Origin: Adiantum capillus-veneris | Lineage: Eukaryota; Streptophyta; Polypodiopsida; Polypodiales; Pteridaceae | DNA length: 64,000 bases | NCBI GenBank assembly: GCA_014529385.2 | Contig: CM043942.1 | Coordinates: forward strand, 21,312,991-21,376,990 | Reading direction: 5' to 3' | Shown: positions 10,467-19,127 of the stretch, in pieces | Layout of the letters: every line of letters starts with the position of its first letter | How positions within the stretch are numbered: the first letter of the stretch is position 1 | The notes under the pieces: generated by a model | What the model was told of the DNA's origin: nothing | Database searches by the model: none | What the model saw: only the letters and a program-made list of their open reading frames with translations | Translations under genes and position numbers: made by a program

Positions 10467-10751
10467 TGTTAACCCTCACGGCACACGGACACCCTATGAT
10501 CTATAAACGTTGTATTATTTAGAGTCAGGTACCGGGCTTGTCGGACCAATAGGAAAAGGTAGAGTGATCGCCGATGAGAGGCGCACTTTAACTTGGACAT
10601 TCAAGGGATTAGTTGGTTAAGCATGGGCGCCCAAGTGTGAATGGGGTGAGCTCCTATAAAAGCCAACTAAACCTAATTTTTACTCATTCTCTCATTTGTG
10701 CAATTGAAGAGTGCTCTTGCTCCATCTCCATCTTCTTCTTCTTCACCTCCT

Positions 10752-10797
<46 letters not shown>

Positions 10798-11017
10798 TGC
10801 GATCGAGCATTACGAAGGCACGACGGCGGCGAAGCGGTTGAGCGCGGCACGACTGCAGCTTCTTCTTCATCGCGGCGAGGAATCCACCACGAAGGCGAGC
10901 GTAGAGCGGTGAGTGACACACCCTTTGTTTTCTTGAGCTTGCTAGTTTAGGCTTGTTGTGTGCTTGGAGCCGTTTGTGGCTCGCATACGGTGTATTGGCA
11001 AGTCCCTTGCTTCGACA
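10467..11017 (+). repeat. 3' LTR of the gag-protease element
   Basis: Matches 2092-2640 almost base for base; the clear differences are in the TG/GA microsatellite. The next 15 bases (11018-11032) still match the sequence that follows the first LTR, so either the LTR is longer than assumed or the junction is recombinant. High identity of the two LTRs suggests a recent insertion. Confidence 0.85.
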
Positions 11018-11032
11018 GTGCGGCAAGGAGCG

Positions 11033-11165
11033 AAGAGCGGTGAGTGACACACCCTTTGTTTTCTTGAGCTTGCTAGTTTAGGCTTATTGTGTGCTTGGAG
11101 CCGTTTGTGGCTCGCATACGGTGTGTCGCAAGGCCTTGCCAAGCATGTTCCATGGCGCCGATGCA
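11033..11165 (+). repeat. Partial tandem LTR duplication with diverged end
   Basis: 11035-11125 repeats 10902-10997 (agcggtgagtgacacaccc ... catacggtgt) and then diverges (gtgtcgcaaggccttgcc). TGGCGCCGATGC follows at 11152, matching the first ten bases of a tRNA-Asp primer site. This resembles the end of a second, slightly different LTR plus a decayed primer site, as would be left by recombination between related elements. Confidence 0.5.
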
Positions 11166-11283
11166 GTGCGACAAGGGTCAAAGTGGATTCTACACGTGAA
11201 TGTAGGGTCCAAATCTTCTTTACATATTTTTTCAATAAAGTTTGGTACATCCTTTTTAAAAATAATAGTCTTTTGCTAGTGTG

Positions 11284-11812
11284 AACAGGGCCCTTCTAAA
11301 ATGGGCCCTTATAAATATTGGATCCTCTCAACACCTTTCAAGGATGTGAGAAGCCGACGTGGCTTAAAGGCACAAGAAAATGGTCATAAACATCTAGCCA
11401 TTCTAGGCACTTTTCAAGCAATGGGCATGGTAGTCGAGCCCAGGAGTCATCGAGGGCAGAATATTATTCATGTTCACAACAACAAACACCTCGACGTAGA
11501 GTGAAGCAACGCACCCAGTGCTGGCGAGAAGAGGAGGACCAACAAACATCAGAGTATGACAGGGAGGAGCTGCCGTGCCACCAATCGCAAGCAGGACCAT
11601 CAAGAGCTTGGGTGGTCCATACAGATACTGAATTAGAGCTAGATCCACCATGGCAGCGAGCTCAGATACCGCACACACACCGGGTGCCGGTGGGGCGGAA
11701 GACACTGCCCCGTGGCCACGGAGCTCTCCCCATAACACAAAATCGAGAGGCAATGGAAGAGGATGACTCAAAAGAGGTGGCAGATCTAGCACCAAAGCAT
11801 GAACATGTGTAA
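11284..11812 (+). other. Unrecognised stretch with a 103-codon frame
   Basis: A frame at 11501-11812 (starts MKQRTQCW) is hydrophilic, rich in E, Q, R and H, and shows no known motif. It lies directly upstream of the histone H3-like pseudogene on the same strand, so part of it could be the decayed N-terminal tail or 5' flank of that gene; this is speculative. Confidence 0.25.
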
Positions 11813-11824
11813 ATCTAAGTTTTT

Positions 11825-12175
11825 CAAGAAGCCCAAGCGCCATCGACCAACAAATGTGCAAGTACCCCTAGACAAACTTAGTGGCGTTGTAAAATAGCAA
11901 GGACATTTGCGAAAATCTGGCACTACCAAAAGACTATCGAGCTTATAATTTGATGCACACCCTTTGCTCGCACGGTGAAGGAGGTGCTTCAAAGTTATGG
12001 AAATCAATATAGGATGCAAGCAATGGCAATAGAGGCTATTCAAAGAGCTATAGAGGCCCACATCATTTCGGTGTTGGAAGATACCAACCTATGTGCCATA
12101 CATGCATACAGAGTGACAATATAGCCAAAGGACATGTAGCTTTCATGCCGATTGCAATAGGACTTTGAACATTAG
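11825..12175 (+). pseudogene. Histone H3-like pseudogene
   Basis: Translation of 11918-12150 follows the H3 histone fold. WHYQKTIELII, a TGA, then CTPFARTVKEV align with the H3 alpha-N and alpha-1 region (the YQK-T/S-x-E-L-L-I ... PF-x-R-x-V-x-E pattern). YRMQAMAIEAIQRAIEA aligns with alpha-2 (RFQ...A...ALQEA.EA). EDTNLCAIHA at 12077-12106 is identical to canonical H3, then RVTI, a TAG, and PKDM, another TAG. Upstream, in another frame, KKPKRHRPTNV (from about 11828) resembles the KKPHRYRPGTV tail junction, so there is a frameshift as well. It is clearly dead. The loop-1 region lacks a long insertion and EDTNLCAIHA is of canonical rather than centromeric type. Divergence of the helices exceeds that expected for a recent retrocopy of ordinary H3. 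Confidence 0.75.
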
Positions 12176-12340
12176 CTGAAGTTACACCTCCCTTTTTGTA
12201 TTTCACACTCAGATGACTTTGTAATGACAAAATGATTGAGAGTTGTGTCTACTGTCTCCAAATTCATTTGTCTATTTTGCTTCTTCATGTGTTTCAGTTA
12301 AGTGATTTTGTACTTGAACAGTTAAATTTAAACCAAATAT

Positions 12341-12518
12341 TAACATTTTTTGTATCTTGGGAGCATACAAGGCCAAAAAATACCAAAAAGGGGCAGCCAC
12401 AAGGACGTGTAGATGGCCCAGACAAAAGTCCTGGATGGCTCATTTGCGCGCCCTTGTGGCCACCCGCTTTTTGGAAATTTCTGGCCTTGTATGCCCCCCA
12501 GGATACCAAAAAATGTTA
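12341..12518. repeat. Hairpin / foldback repeat 1
   Basis: Imperfect inverted repeat with arms of about 88 bases and almost no loop. TAACATTTTTTG...GGCCAAAAAATACC on the left pairs with ...GGCCTTGTATGC...CCAAAAAATGTTA on the right. Internal GCCACAAGG...CCTTGTGGCC also pairs. MITE-like foldback structure. Confidence 0.75.
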
Positions 12519-12692
12519 GTATTTAGTGAAACCAGAGGTTTATGCAACATGACAATATAAATTCCACATCTTTTCACTCAGATGATTTTTATACTATCCC
12601 CAAAGTGATTTGAACTTTTGGTTTCTTTATGTATTAAGTTAAGTTGAAGGGAGTGATCATGTACACTGAAAGTTAAATTTAAGTTTTATCTC

Positions 12693-12872
12693 ACCATTTT
12701 TAGGGTCCTGAAGTGCAAAAAAGGCCAAAAAATACCAAAAAGGGGGTGGCCACAAGGGCACGCAGATGAGCCATCCCGGACTTCTGCCTGGGCCATCTAT
12801 GTGCCCTTGTGGCAACCCCCTTTTTGGAAATTTTTGGCCTTGTTTTCCCTCTGGGATACCAAAAAAATGTTA
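12693..12872. repeat. Hairpin / foldback repeat 2
   Basis: Homologue of the preceding hairpin in the second tandem unit. Inner arms (GGGGTGGCCACAAGGGCACGC and its near complement before CCCCCTTTTTGG) pair well; the outer ends are more diverged (left outer side GTCCTGAAGTGC). Confidence 0.7.
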
Positions 12873-13908
12873 ATATTTAGTGAAAGCAAATGTTTATGCA
12901 ACATGACATTATAAATTCCAGTTCTTTTCACTCAAATGATTTTAAAATTCCACTTATTTTCTCTCAAATGATTTTTATACTATCCTCAGAATGATTTTCC
13001 TCTCGTTTCTTAATGTATTAAGTTTAGTTGAAAGGAGTGATCATGTCTTATACTGAGTTGTTGTTTTAAGCAAAAAGGACACTGCTTATTGAAACACATC
13101 ACCAATTTTAGTAATTTCCAAGATTGAGAGATCACATTGAAAAGAATGTACAAGATAGAGACAAAATTAAAAATAATTTTTATTACTTTTGAAAAGTTGA
13201 ATTTACATCATATATCTGAGGAGTTCATAATTTTCTTTGCCATTTCCTTACGCCTCTCTTGCGCGTGAGGCAACTCCTCGGCCAGGAGGGAGTGCGCTAT
13301 TGCCTGAGGGTCAGTTGAGCCAACGGAAGCGTGTATCCCTATCTGCCCAAGCACTTTTCCATATTAGCCAATGCGAAATGCTGTGCATACAAGGGATCTA
13401 CACACTAGGAACACAAGATGCACAGTTACAAAACCTTGCTCAAATCTTTCAATGACCATGTCATGAAATGGCCGTGGGGAGTAAATTCATTATGTAAAAT
13501 GGCAACATCGCCAGGGGGAGTTTCCTATGTAATGTGCAAGGGAAGACTGAGGTCCAAATCCCGTCCACCTGCCAACTGTCCTCGCTACAAACTCATCAAC
13601 CTCCAGGATATCCTGTCATAAACCAGTCAAGGGTAAGAAAAAAGACAATGAAGGGTAGAAAAAAACCATGGAAAGTAGGAGAGTCGACTGCTCGACAAAC
13701 ACAACAAGGCAAAGCTGCAAAATTGACTGAATTACAACAAGAACCGGGGGAGATGTCACCAAGACCACCCTCACCCACTACCAAACAAGAAGATCCACCA
13801 TTTCCTAGTCCAAGTGCTTCACCAACTGACAAATCAGATGAACAAAAGGAGATGAGAAAAAAGAGAAGGAAGCCAGTCAAGAGCAGCCCAACGAAAAAGA
13901 CAAAGATG

Positions 13909-14075
13909 AGGCTGAACCTTCTACAAAACCTCAGGTAGAATCAATTGAACCTTCTACAAAACCTCAAGCAGAATCACTTGAACCATCTACAACACCTCCA
14001 GCAGACTCCGTTGAATCGTCTAAAGAGCCGCAGGAAGAATCTGCTGGACCGTCTAAAAAGCCTCAAGTAGAATCT
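13909..14075 (+). repeat. 33 bp coding minisatellite (11-residue repeats)
   Basis: Five diverged in-frame copies of an 11-residue unit of the type EPSTKPQVESI. It lies in the linker just before the coiled coil of copy 1. The reverse-strand copy has an unrepeated T/E/P/Q-rich linker at the same place. Confidence 0.8.
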
Positions 14076-15431
14076 AAAGAATGGGAAACAATAGATGAAC
14101 TTATCATCCAAGTTAATGAATATGCAAGGGAGATGCATATGATGACGGAAAAGATGCAAACAGCAGCTCTTAGCCGTAGTGCTAAAGCTCAAGAATTGGA
14201 ACAAGTAATTGATGCTCTCCAAGGTGAGATTGAAGACAGGATGAACATCATTGAAAATCTTCAAGGCCAGATCAAAGAGCTCAACAATGAAGCAGAACAA
14301 CACCAAAGCGTCAAGGAAAAGCAACAAAAGAAGATGGAAGAATTAGAGGAGCTCCTCACTGAGTTATCAGATGCATGTAAAAGCAAGGATCAACAACTGA
14401 CTGAAGTAATAAATGAACTTATGAGCACTACTCATTCAATACAGAAGCTCCAAGTACAATTAAATGTAGCAAATGCCTCTTTGCAATACTCAGAATAAAG
14501 AATCAACAACCAAGCGGCATTTTTAAAGCAAATCAAGGAAAACCTAGCAGTAGCCTTACTCAAGGGCACATATGAAGTTTACAAGACTTTGGAAAAGAGG
14601 AACAAAGACTTGGAACTTGAGTTGAAGCTGGAACATGCACAAAGAAGGGATCTTGACCTAATGCATGTACAAAGACAAGAGTAGTTGCTTAAAGAGATAG
14701 ATGAATTAAAGAGAGCTAATCAATTATTACTGAGAGAAGGGAATATGGAAACTCACAAGGAGGCAGGTACATCTGATCAGCCAAATCTAGAGATACCATC
14801 ACTCTCCTTTGCAAAAATGGAAACACAGCCAATAGAAAGACAGACAGAAGGTTTTGAATTCCAAGTACCAATCACCAAAGAGGAACAAGTGCTACTGGTC
14901 CAGCTCTCTAAAGCTGAAGAAGATGCTCTTAAAGAGCAGATTCTTCACGAAGTGGATGTTGAATGGAAAGCGGCTATGGATTGGGAGTTGAGGGTTCTTC
15001 ACTCTGTCAATGTAACTTAACTCACTCCCAATCAAATCAATTCTCAATGGCATCAATAGTCGCTGCCTTATTGTTTGATAAAGGTGGAGCTATTACAAGT
15101 AGAAGAAAGGGCACTTGCGCCATCAATCTAGAAAGACCCAACATTTTGTCCTGTACCAAAGATACGGTCATGGAAAGCACATGAAGCACTAAATAAGAAA
15201 AGGTTCACCTGGCTTAACTACCCAGAACTGCGTGCTCTAGAGAAAGGATCAGAAACTGAGGAATACATGGTGAAAATCCTAACGGGTGTCATGAACTTCT
15301 TCAAGAGCCTCCCTGACCTCTCGTGTGCAATGCTATTTAAAATATGCAGAATGCTGCTCACATGCATCCAAGTTTTTCATGAGCCTAAGCAAGAAAGAGC
15401 CCCATGGATGTCCTTCTTAGAAGGTAACAAA

Positions 15432-15527
15432 GGCTTGTGCTATGATTTGAGTGGGAAACCTTCAAAAGAAGTCCTATATGGCTTGTGCTATGATTTGAGT
15501 GGGAAACCTTCAAAAGAAGTCCTATAT
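15432..15527 (+). repeat. Perfect 48 bp tandem duplication within the coiled-coil gene
   Basis: 15432-15479 and 15480-15527 are identical and duplicate 16 codons (GLCYDLSGKPSKEVLY) in frame. The other family copy has this segment once, so the duplication is private and recent. Confidence 0.9.
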
Positions 15528-15784
15528 GGCTTCTATGATAGATGTATGTTCTTGCCATCTAGCAATGTTTTGGCATTCGAAGAAGCTTTTTACACTGGGT
15601 TCTTCTCAACAATCTAATAGCAAGGTTCGTCGGATATTTCGCCATCGAATTCAAAAATAAAGTTACTATTCAGTTTTTGCAAGTCCCTGAGAAAGAACGA
15701 CGCATCAAATATCAAAATGCGCTTCAAGCACTTAAAGACCGCATCGCAAGCCGTCAACCCAAAGACTATTTCAGTCCATAAAAC

Positions 15785-16019
15785 AGCTGGTGGTAGAATC
15801 TTTTGACTTATGAGTGCTTACAGTAGCTACATGTATCAAACAATAGCCCTATTATCTTGAGGAAAAGGAAGTTGTTGGCCCAACACAGGTTGTTTGTTCC
15901 TATTTGGTACCTCGATGCTCGTGGCAAAGGTTGCACCCATGGAGGTCCATAAGGCCTTTCCCTCACGTTGTTTTGGTTGTCAAAAAACTTATTTTTATCT
16001 TGGTTGATGTATTTCTCTT
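15785..16019. other. No recognisable feature
   Basis: Sequence between the coiled-coil pseudogene and the reverse-strand gag fragment; I see no coding or repeat signal in it. Confidence 0.5.
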
Positions 16020-16720
16020 TGATTTTTCACCACTTTAAAGATCTAGGTAAATTTGCTGCTTGTGGCAATTGTTGTCGTAGGTTCGGATTTTGTCGATAGG
16101 TCTGATTCATCCTTTGGCTCACTTCCTTGACCATTTGATCAATGTTTGGTGTGATTGAAGTATGAACATTGCTTCTTGTTGATGGTTCATTGATGGTTGA
16201 AGCGACACAACTGGTAGTGGTATATGCATCTTTTGATACCTCTCTGTAAGTTTTGCAATTGTCGACTAGATACAACGCTTCTCTAGTGACCTGCTCAAAT
16301 GTGGTGCATGCCTTTGAGTGCAAATCCTTCTTGAGAGTTTTTTTTCTGAATATCTCTATAAAGAGAATTGAGAATCTTGCATCTTGTGGTAACTCTCATT
16401 TCGGACACCTTTCAATGTATTTCTCGAAGCGAAGTGTTTTTCTTGTGCTTAAAGGCGTAGATTTGAGAAATTGTATTGTACTTGATTCCCCTCTTTGAGA
16501 ATTCCTCAGCAAACTCTCACAAGAGTTTCTTGATATTTGAAAAATCTCTGCTATTAAGCGGCTAGAACCATGTCAATATTGTTCCTTCCAAAGTTAACCC
16601 AAATATCTTGTACTCAGTGTGGAGATCTAGTGTTTGTTTGGATCAAATTGCTTAAAGAGTGACACGTGCATATGGATCTCCCGCCCCATTGTACTTTTTG
16701 GCAACACATTTTTCCATTGG
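16020..16720 (-). pseudogene. Ty3/gypsy gag fragment
   Basis: Reverse-strand translation gives the order of a retrotransposon Gag core. The left end (lowest coordinates) has KEVSQRMNQTYRQNP; then CTTFEQVTREALYLVDN, a segment LPQDARFSILF, and upstream a block around 16,500-16,640 with WKEQY, LIAEIFQISRNS and FLKSTPLSTRKTLRFEKYIE. Frames shift at least twice and stops are present. No zinc knuckle is visible downstream. It is a 5' fragment of a gypsy element, not obviously the same family as the other gypsy pieces here. Confidence 0.6.
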
Positions 16721-17499
16721 AGATGGTCGCATCTATCATGCCTTAGCTACCATTCTCATTACTCTCGGTTCCCCAAAAACAATATCTCTAGCTTTGTATC
16801 CACCATTAGGAATATTGGTTGGTGTTATCTCTACTGTTCTCTCATCTAGGCGCACATCCCTAGCTTAAGTCTAGGTGTCCAAAAATCTTGTAGTATGGAT
16901 AGTGTCTGGAGCGTCATTGTCCCGATGTGTGGTCATTGGAATCCTTGATATCAAGGATTCCATAAATCTTGGCACTTAAAATTGTGGTCATCTAAATGAA
17001 TATTCCATTATGGTTCTAACAAGACTTGCACTTGTGTTTTTTGGCATCGTCTCTGAGACAGTCAATCTGTACATGCTAGGAGTGACATAGTAGTGATGGA
17101 GGGGTCCTCCAAAGTACGTCTATCTCTCCAAGTCTTTGCAGTCTATAGCAAAGTATCTCCATCTATACTTATCAAGCATGATCACTTGGGTATCTATGCC
17201 TTGTTTGTATGTTAAAACATACAAGCTTTTTTGCTCAGATAGCTCTCTTATGTAGGGATCATCACACTTGTAGTAGAGCATTTGCTCTCCATATCACATG
17301 GGTATTATCACTTGGTGGCTATGAGTTTATAACCACTCTATTAATCAAAATCTAAAGTTGACAAAATTTTAGCATGCTTTTGGAAAATGTTCATGATTTT
17401 CTTGCAAAATCCATAATACAAGTCCAACTTTGATTTTGAAAAGACCACCAAGCTCCTTTTGACTAGCTCTAGCTATGATATAAGTTTGGTCTAATTTCA
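16721..17499. other. Unassigned sequence between gag and LINE fragments
   Basis: About 0.8 kb without a recognisable domain. Reverse-strand sequence near 16,920-16,970 contains a small inverted motif (GGAATCCTTGATATCAAGGATTCC, perfect 24 bp palindrome at about 16937-16960). It may be more of the decayed gypsy element on its left. Confidence 0.4.
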
Positions 17500-17659
17500 A
17501 GAAACCGCAAGCATAAACTCACTTGGCACTTGGAGTTCTTCCATCCTTCTCCACAAATTGTTACGTGGAATCATATCAAAGGCTTACTTAAAATCCACAA
17601 AACAATAATAAAATTGCTTGCCTTTCAATCGACTTTCCTCCATGAGAACACAAAGAGTG
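17500..17659 (-). repeat. Left arm of LINE inverted duplication
   Basis: Reverse complement of 22181-22340, about 95% identical by eye, with the 17500-17586 part free of differences. Both encode the reverse transcriptase segment around MEESRLKGK and CFVDFK. In this copy an in-frame stop replaces a lysine after VDFK. Confidence 0.85.
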
Positions 17660-19127
17660 ACAAGATGATCAATGGTGCTATGGCGTTGACAAAAACCTGC
17701 TTGTCCTTTTGCATGCTTGCCATTCTCTTCAGTCCAATCACTGAATTTTATCTCCATTATGCACCCAAAATACTTTTCTATAAGAGACCCAATCGTTATT
17801 GTCCAGTAGTTGTTTACATTGTTTACATCCCCTTCTTTATGCAAAGGCTTGACCCAACTAGTACTCCAATCATAAGGCATACCATGTTGAAGTACAAGGT
17901 TGAACATATCACACATCCATTCATGTGTAAAATCTCCCTTCTATTTAATCATCTTCAGCTCGATACCTTGAAGATCTCTCGCTTTGCGAGTAGACAACTT
18001 TTCAAGCCCACCACATACATACTCAATAGTAAAAAAAGAGGACATACATGGGAGTGAACCATAAAATGGTATTTTTAAAGAATTTGGTTGCTCATATAGT
18101 TGCCTACAATTTGTGTACATATCCACAACATTCAAGTTACCAAAATTCTCAACCTGCTTACCCCTCAAGTTTCTCCAAAATCTTCCACATGCGCATGCCT
18201 TTTCTTGGACTTGAAAAAATTGTTTCTTTAATTTCCATTTTCTTCTCTTCTTTTGAATCAATGCCTTCTATGTATGCAAATGACTTTGATAGTTGTGTTT
18301 GTCCATAGTTGCATCAAGATTTATCAAGGACTTTTGAGCATCTTGAAATTCTTTATTAAACCACCTTTTGTATGATCTATCTTTGTTGATACCATGGACA
18401 TACTTTATGGAAAATCATTATTTGGCACAAGAACAAATAACTTTCTTGAAAGCTTCCCATTTAGTTTTCAATGGTGTGTCATATTGAAGCTTTGTCATCC
18501 ATTAGCTTTTGCTCAACCATTTCAATGTACATTGGTGCCCATTTGAAATCCATACATAGTGATAACATCTCTTCCCTTTGGGTGATATTATCATGCTTAG
18601 TTGCTTCTCCACATGCAAGGTCAATACACAAGGTCCAATGGTCTCATTTCGAGGTCCATTGGAAAAACATAAAACTCTTTATGGGATACATGATGGCTTC
18701 AGAATGTAGCATATAGTCAATCACACTATCCAAATTATGTTTTCTACATGTAAATCCATTGGTTCCACTCCACAAATATACACCATTGGCAATGAGCATA
18801 CCCGTTCTATTGCACATGTGTAAAAGTAACTTTCCATAGTGATCCAGCTCTTTCTGATCCATTGAAGTACGATCATACAAGTGAACTTCCTCCAAGTCTC
18901 TTGAAATATATGGCATATCAAATTGTTGAGTATCATGTTGCAATGTTTTTGTGCAAGTATTCATATCCCCAAAGAGAATAACATCACCTTTGCCTTTGAA
19001 ATAAGCAATGTACTCTTCTAAATCAAAAAATGGTTGATATCTATCCATGCAAGCATAAAAGGGGGAATCATGATGAGGAATGTAGCAGCTAGATACAAAA
19101 ATGGGTGCTCTTTTGGGTGTCATAATT
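17500..19127 (-). pseudogene. LINE (L1-like) ORF2, 5' half: endonuclease and start of reverse transcriptase
   Basis: Reverse-strand frames give an APE-type endonuclease (about 19,110 down to 18,650: FVSSCYIPH, GDVILFGDMNT, LDSVIDYMLHS), then the linker (18,261-17,941; LSTRKARDLQGIELK) and the start of a non-LTR reverse transcriptase (17,916-17,584; WSTSWVKPLHKEGD, NYWTITIGSL, KGQAGFCQRHSTIDHL, CFVDFK). It breaks off at 17500. The missing remainder of such an ORF2 appears on the + strand from 22181, with 160 bases present in both. Stops and frameshifts show it is dead. The right end (5' side of the LINE) abuts a gypsy fragment inside the endonuclease at about 19,127. Confidence 0.8.

Larger units (their letters stand above)
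2092..11032 (+). mobile_element. Non-autonomous Ty3/gypsy-type LTR retrotransposon (gag-protease only)
   Basis: Two direct LTRs (2092 and 10467 onward) begin TGTTAACCCTCACGG. Behind the first LTR lies a tRNA-Asp-type primer binding site, and just before the second a polypurine tract (AGGAAGGGGGG). Between them is one long frame (3658-8838) holding Gag, zinc knuckles and a retropepsin-like protease, then about 1.6 kb of non-coding DNA. No reverse transcriptase, RNase H or integrase motif is present in any frame, so the element must have relied on an autonomous partner. The tRNA-Asp primer site is typical of Athila-type plant gypsy elements (known), but the Gag-Pro could equally be Tat-like. 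Flanks are aagtg (2087-2091) and aagag (11033-11037), a possible imperfect 5 bp duplication. The 3' junction is complicated by a partial LTR duplication. Confidence 0.85.
12220..13060 (+). repeat. Diverged ~360 bp tandem duplication
   Basis: Two units share, in order, GTTAAATTTAA, a hairpin, 'gtttatgcaacatgaca', 'tataaattcca', 'cttttcactca', 'atgatttttatactatcc', 'aatgtattaagtt' and 'ggagtgatcatgt'. The units are offset by about 355 bases. The second contains a small extra duplication near 12945-12975. Confidence 0.7.
13534..15780 (+). pseudogene. Coiled-coil protein of undescribed repeated family, copy 1
   Basis: A chain of + frames aligns, block by block and in order, with the reverse-strand region 42955-39500. 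Blocks are: GEMSP...PSP (about 13750), an E/P/S/K-rich linker with 11-residue repeats (13909-14075), a long coiled coil (14079-14498; ALSRS, VIDALQGE, EAEQHQ), a second helical segment (14520-14740), WELRVLHS (about 14977), SLPDLSCAML (about 15307), GNKGLCYDLSG (about 15424), RCMFLPS (about 15541) and a C-terminal block (about 15640-15780: GYFAI, KNKVTIQFLQVP, LQALKD). Stops at several points and a 48 bp duplication show it is inactive. No catalytic motif or transmembrane segment is seen. A structural or Gag-like accessory protein of a transposable element is my best guess; the family is not one I recognise. Confidence 0.65.

Noticed and set aside
11825-12175. Centromeric H3 (CENH3) relic
   Set aside because: The preserved EDTNLCAIHA and the lack of a longer loop 1 fit canonical H3; nothing specific to CENH3 can be shown.
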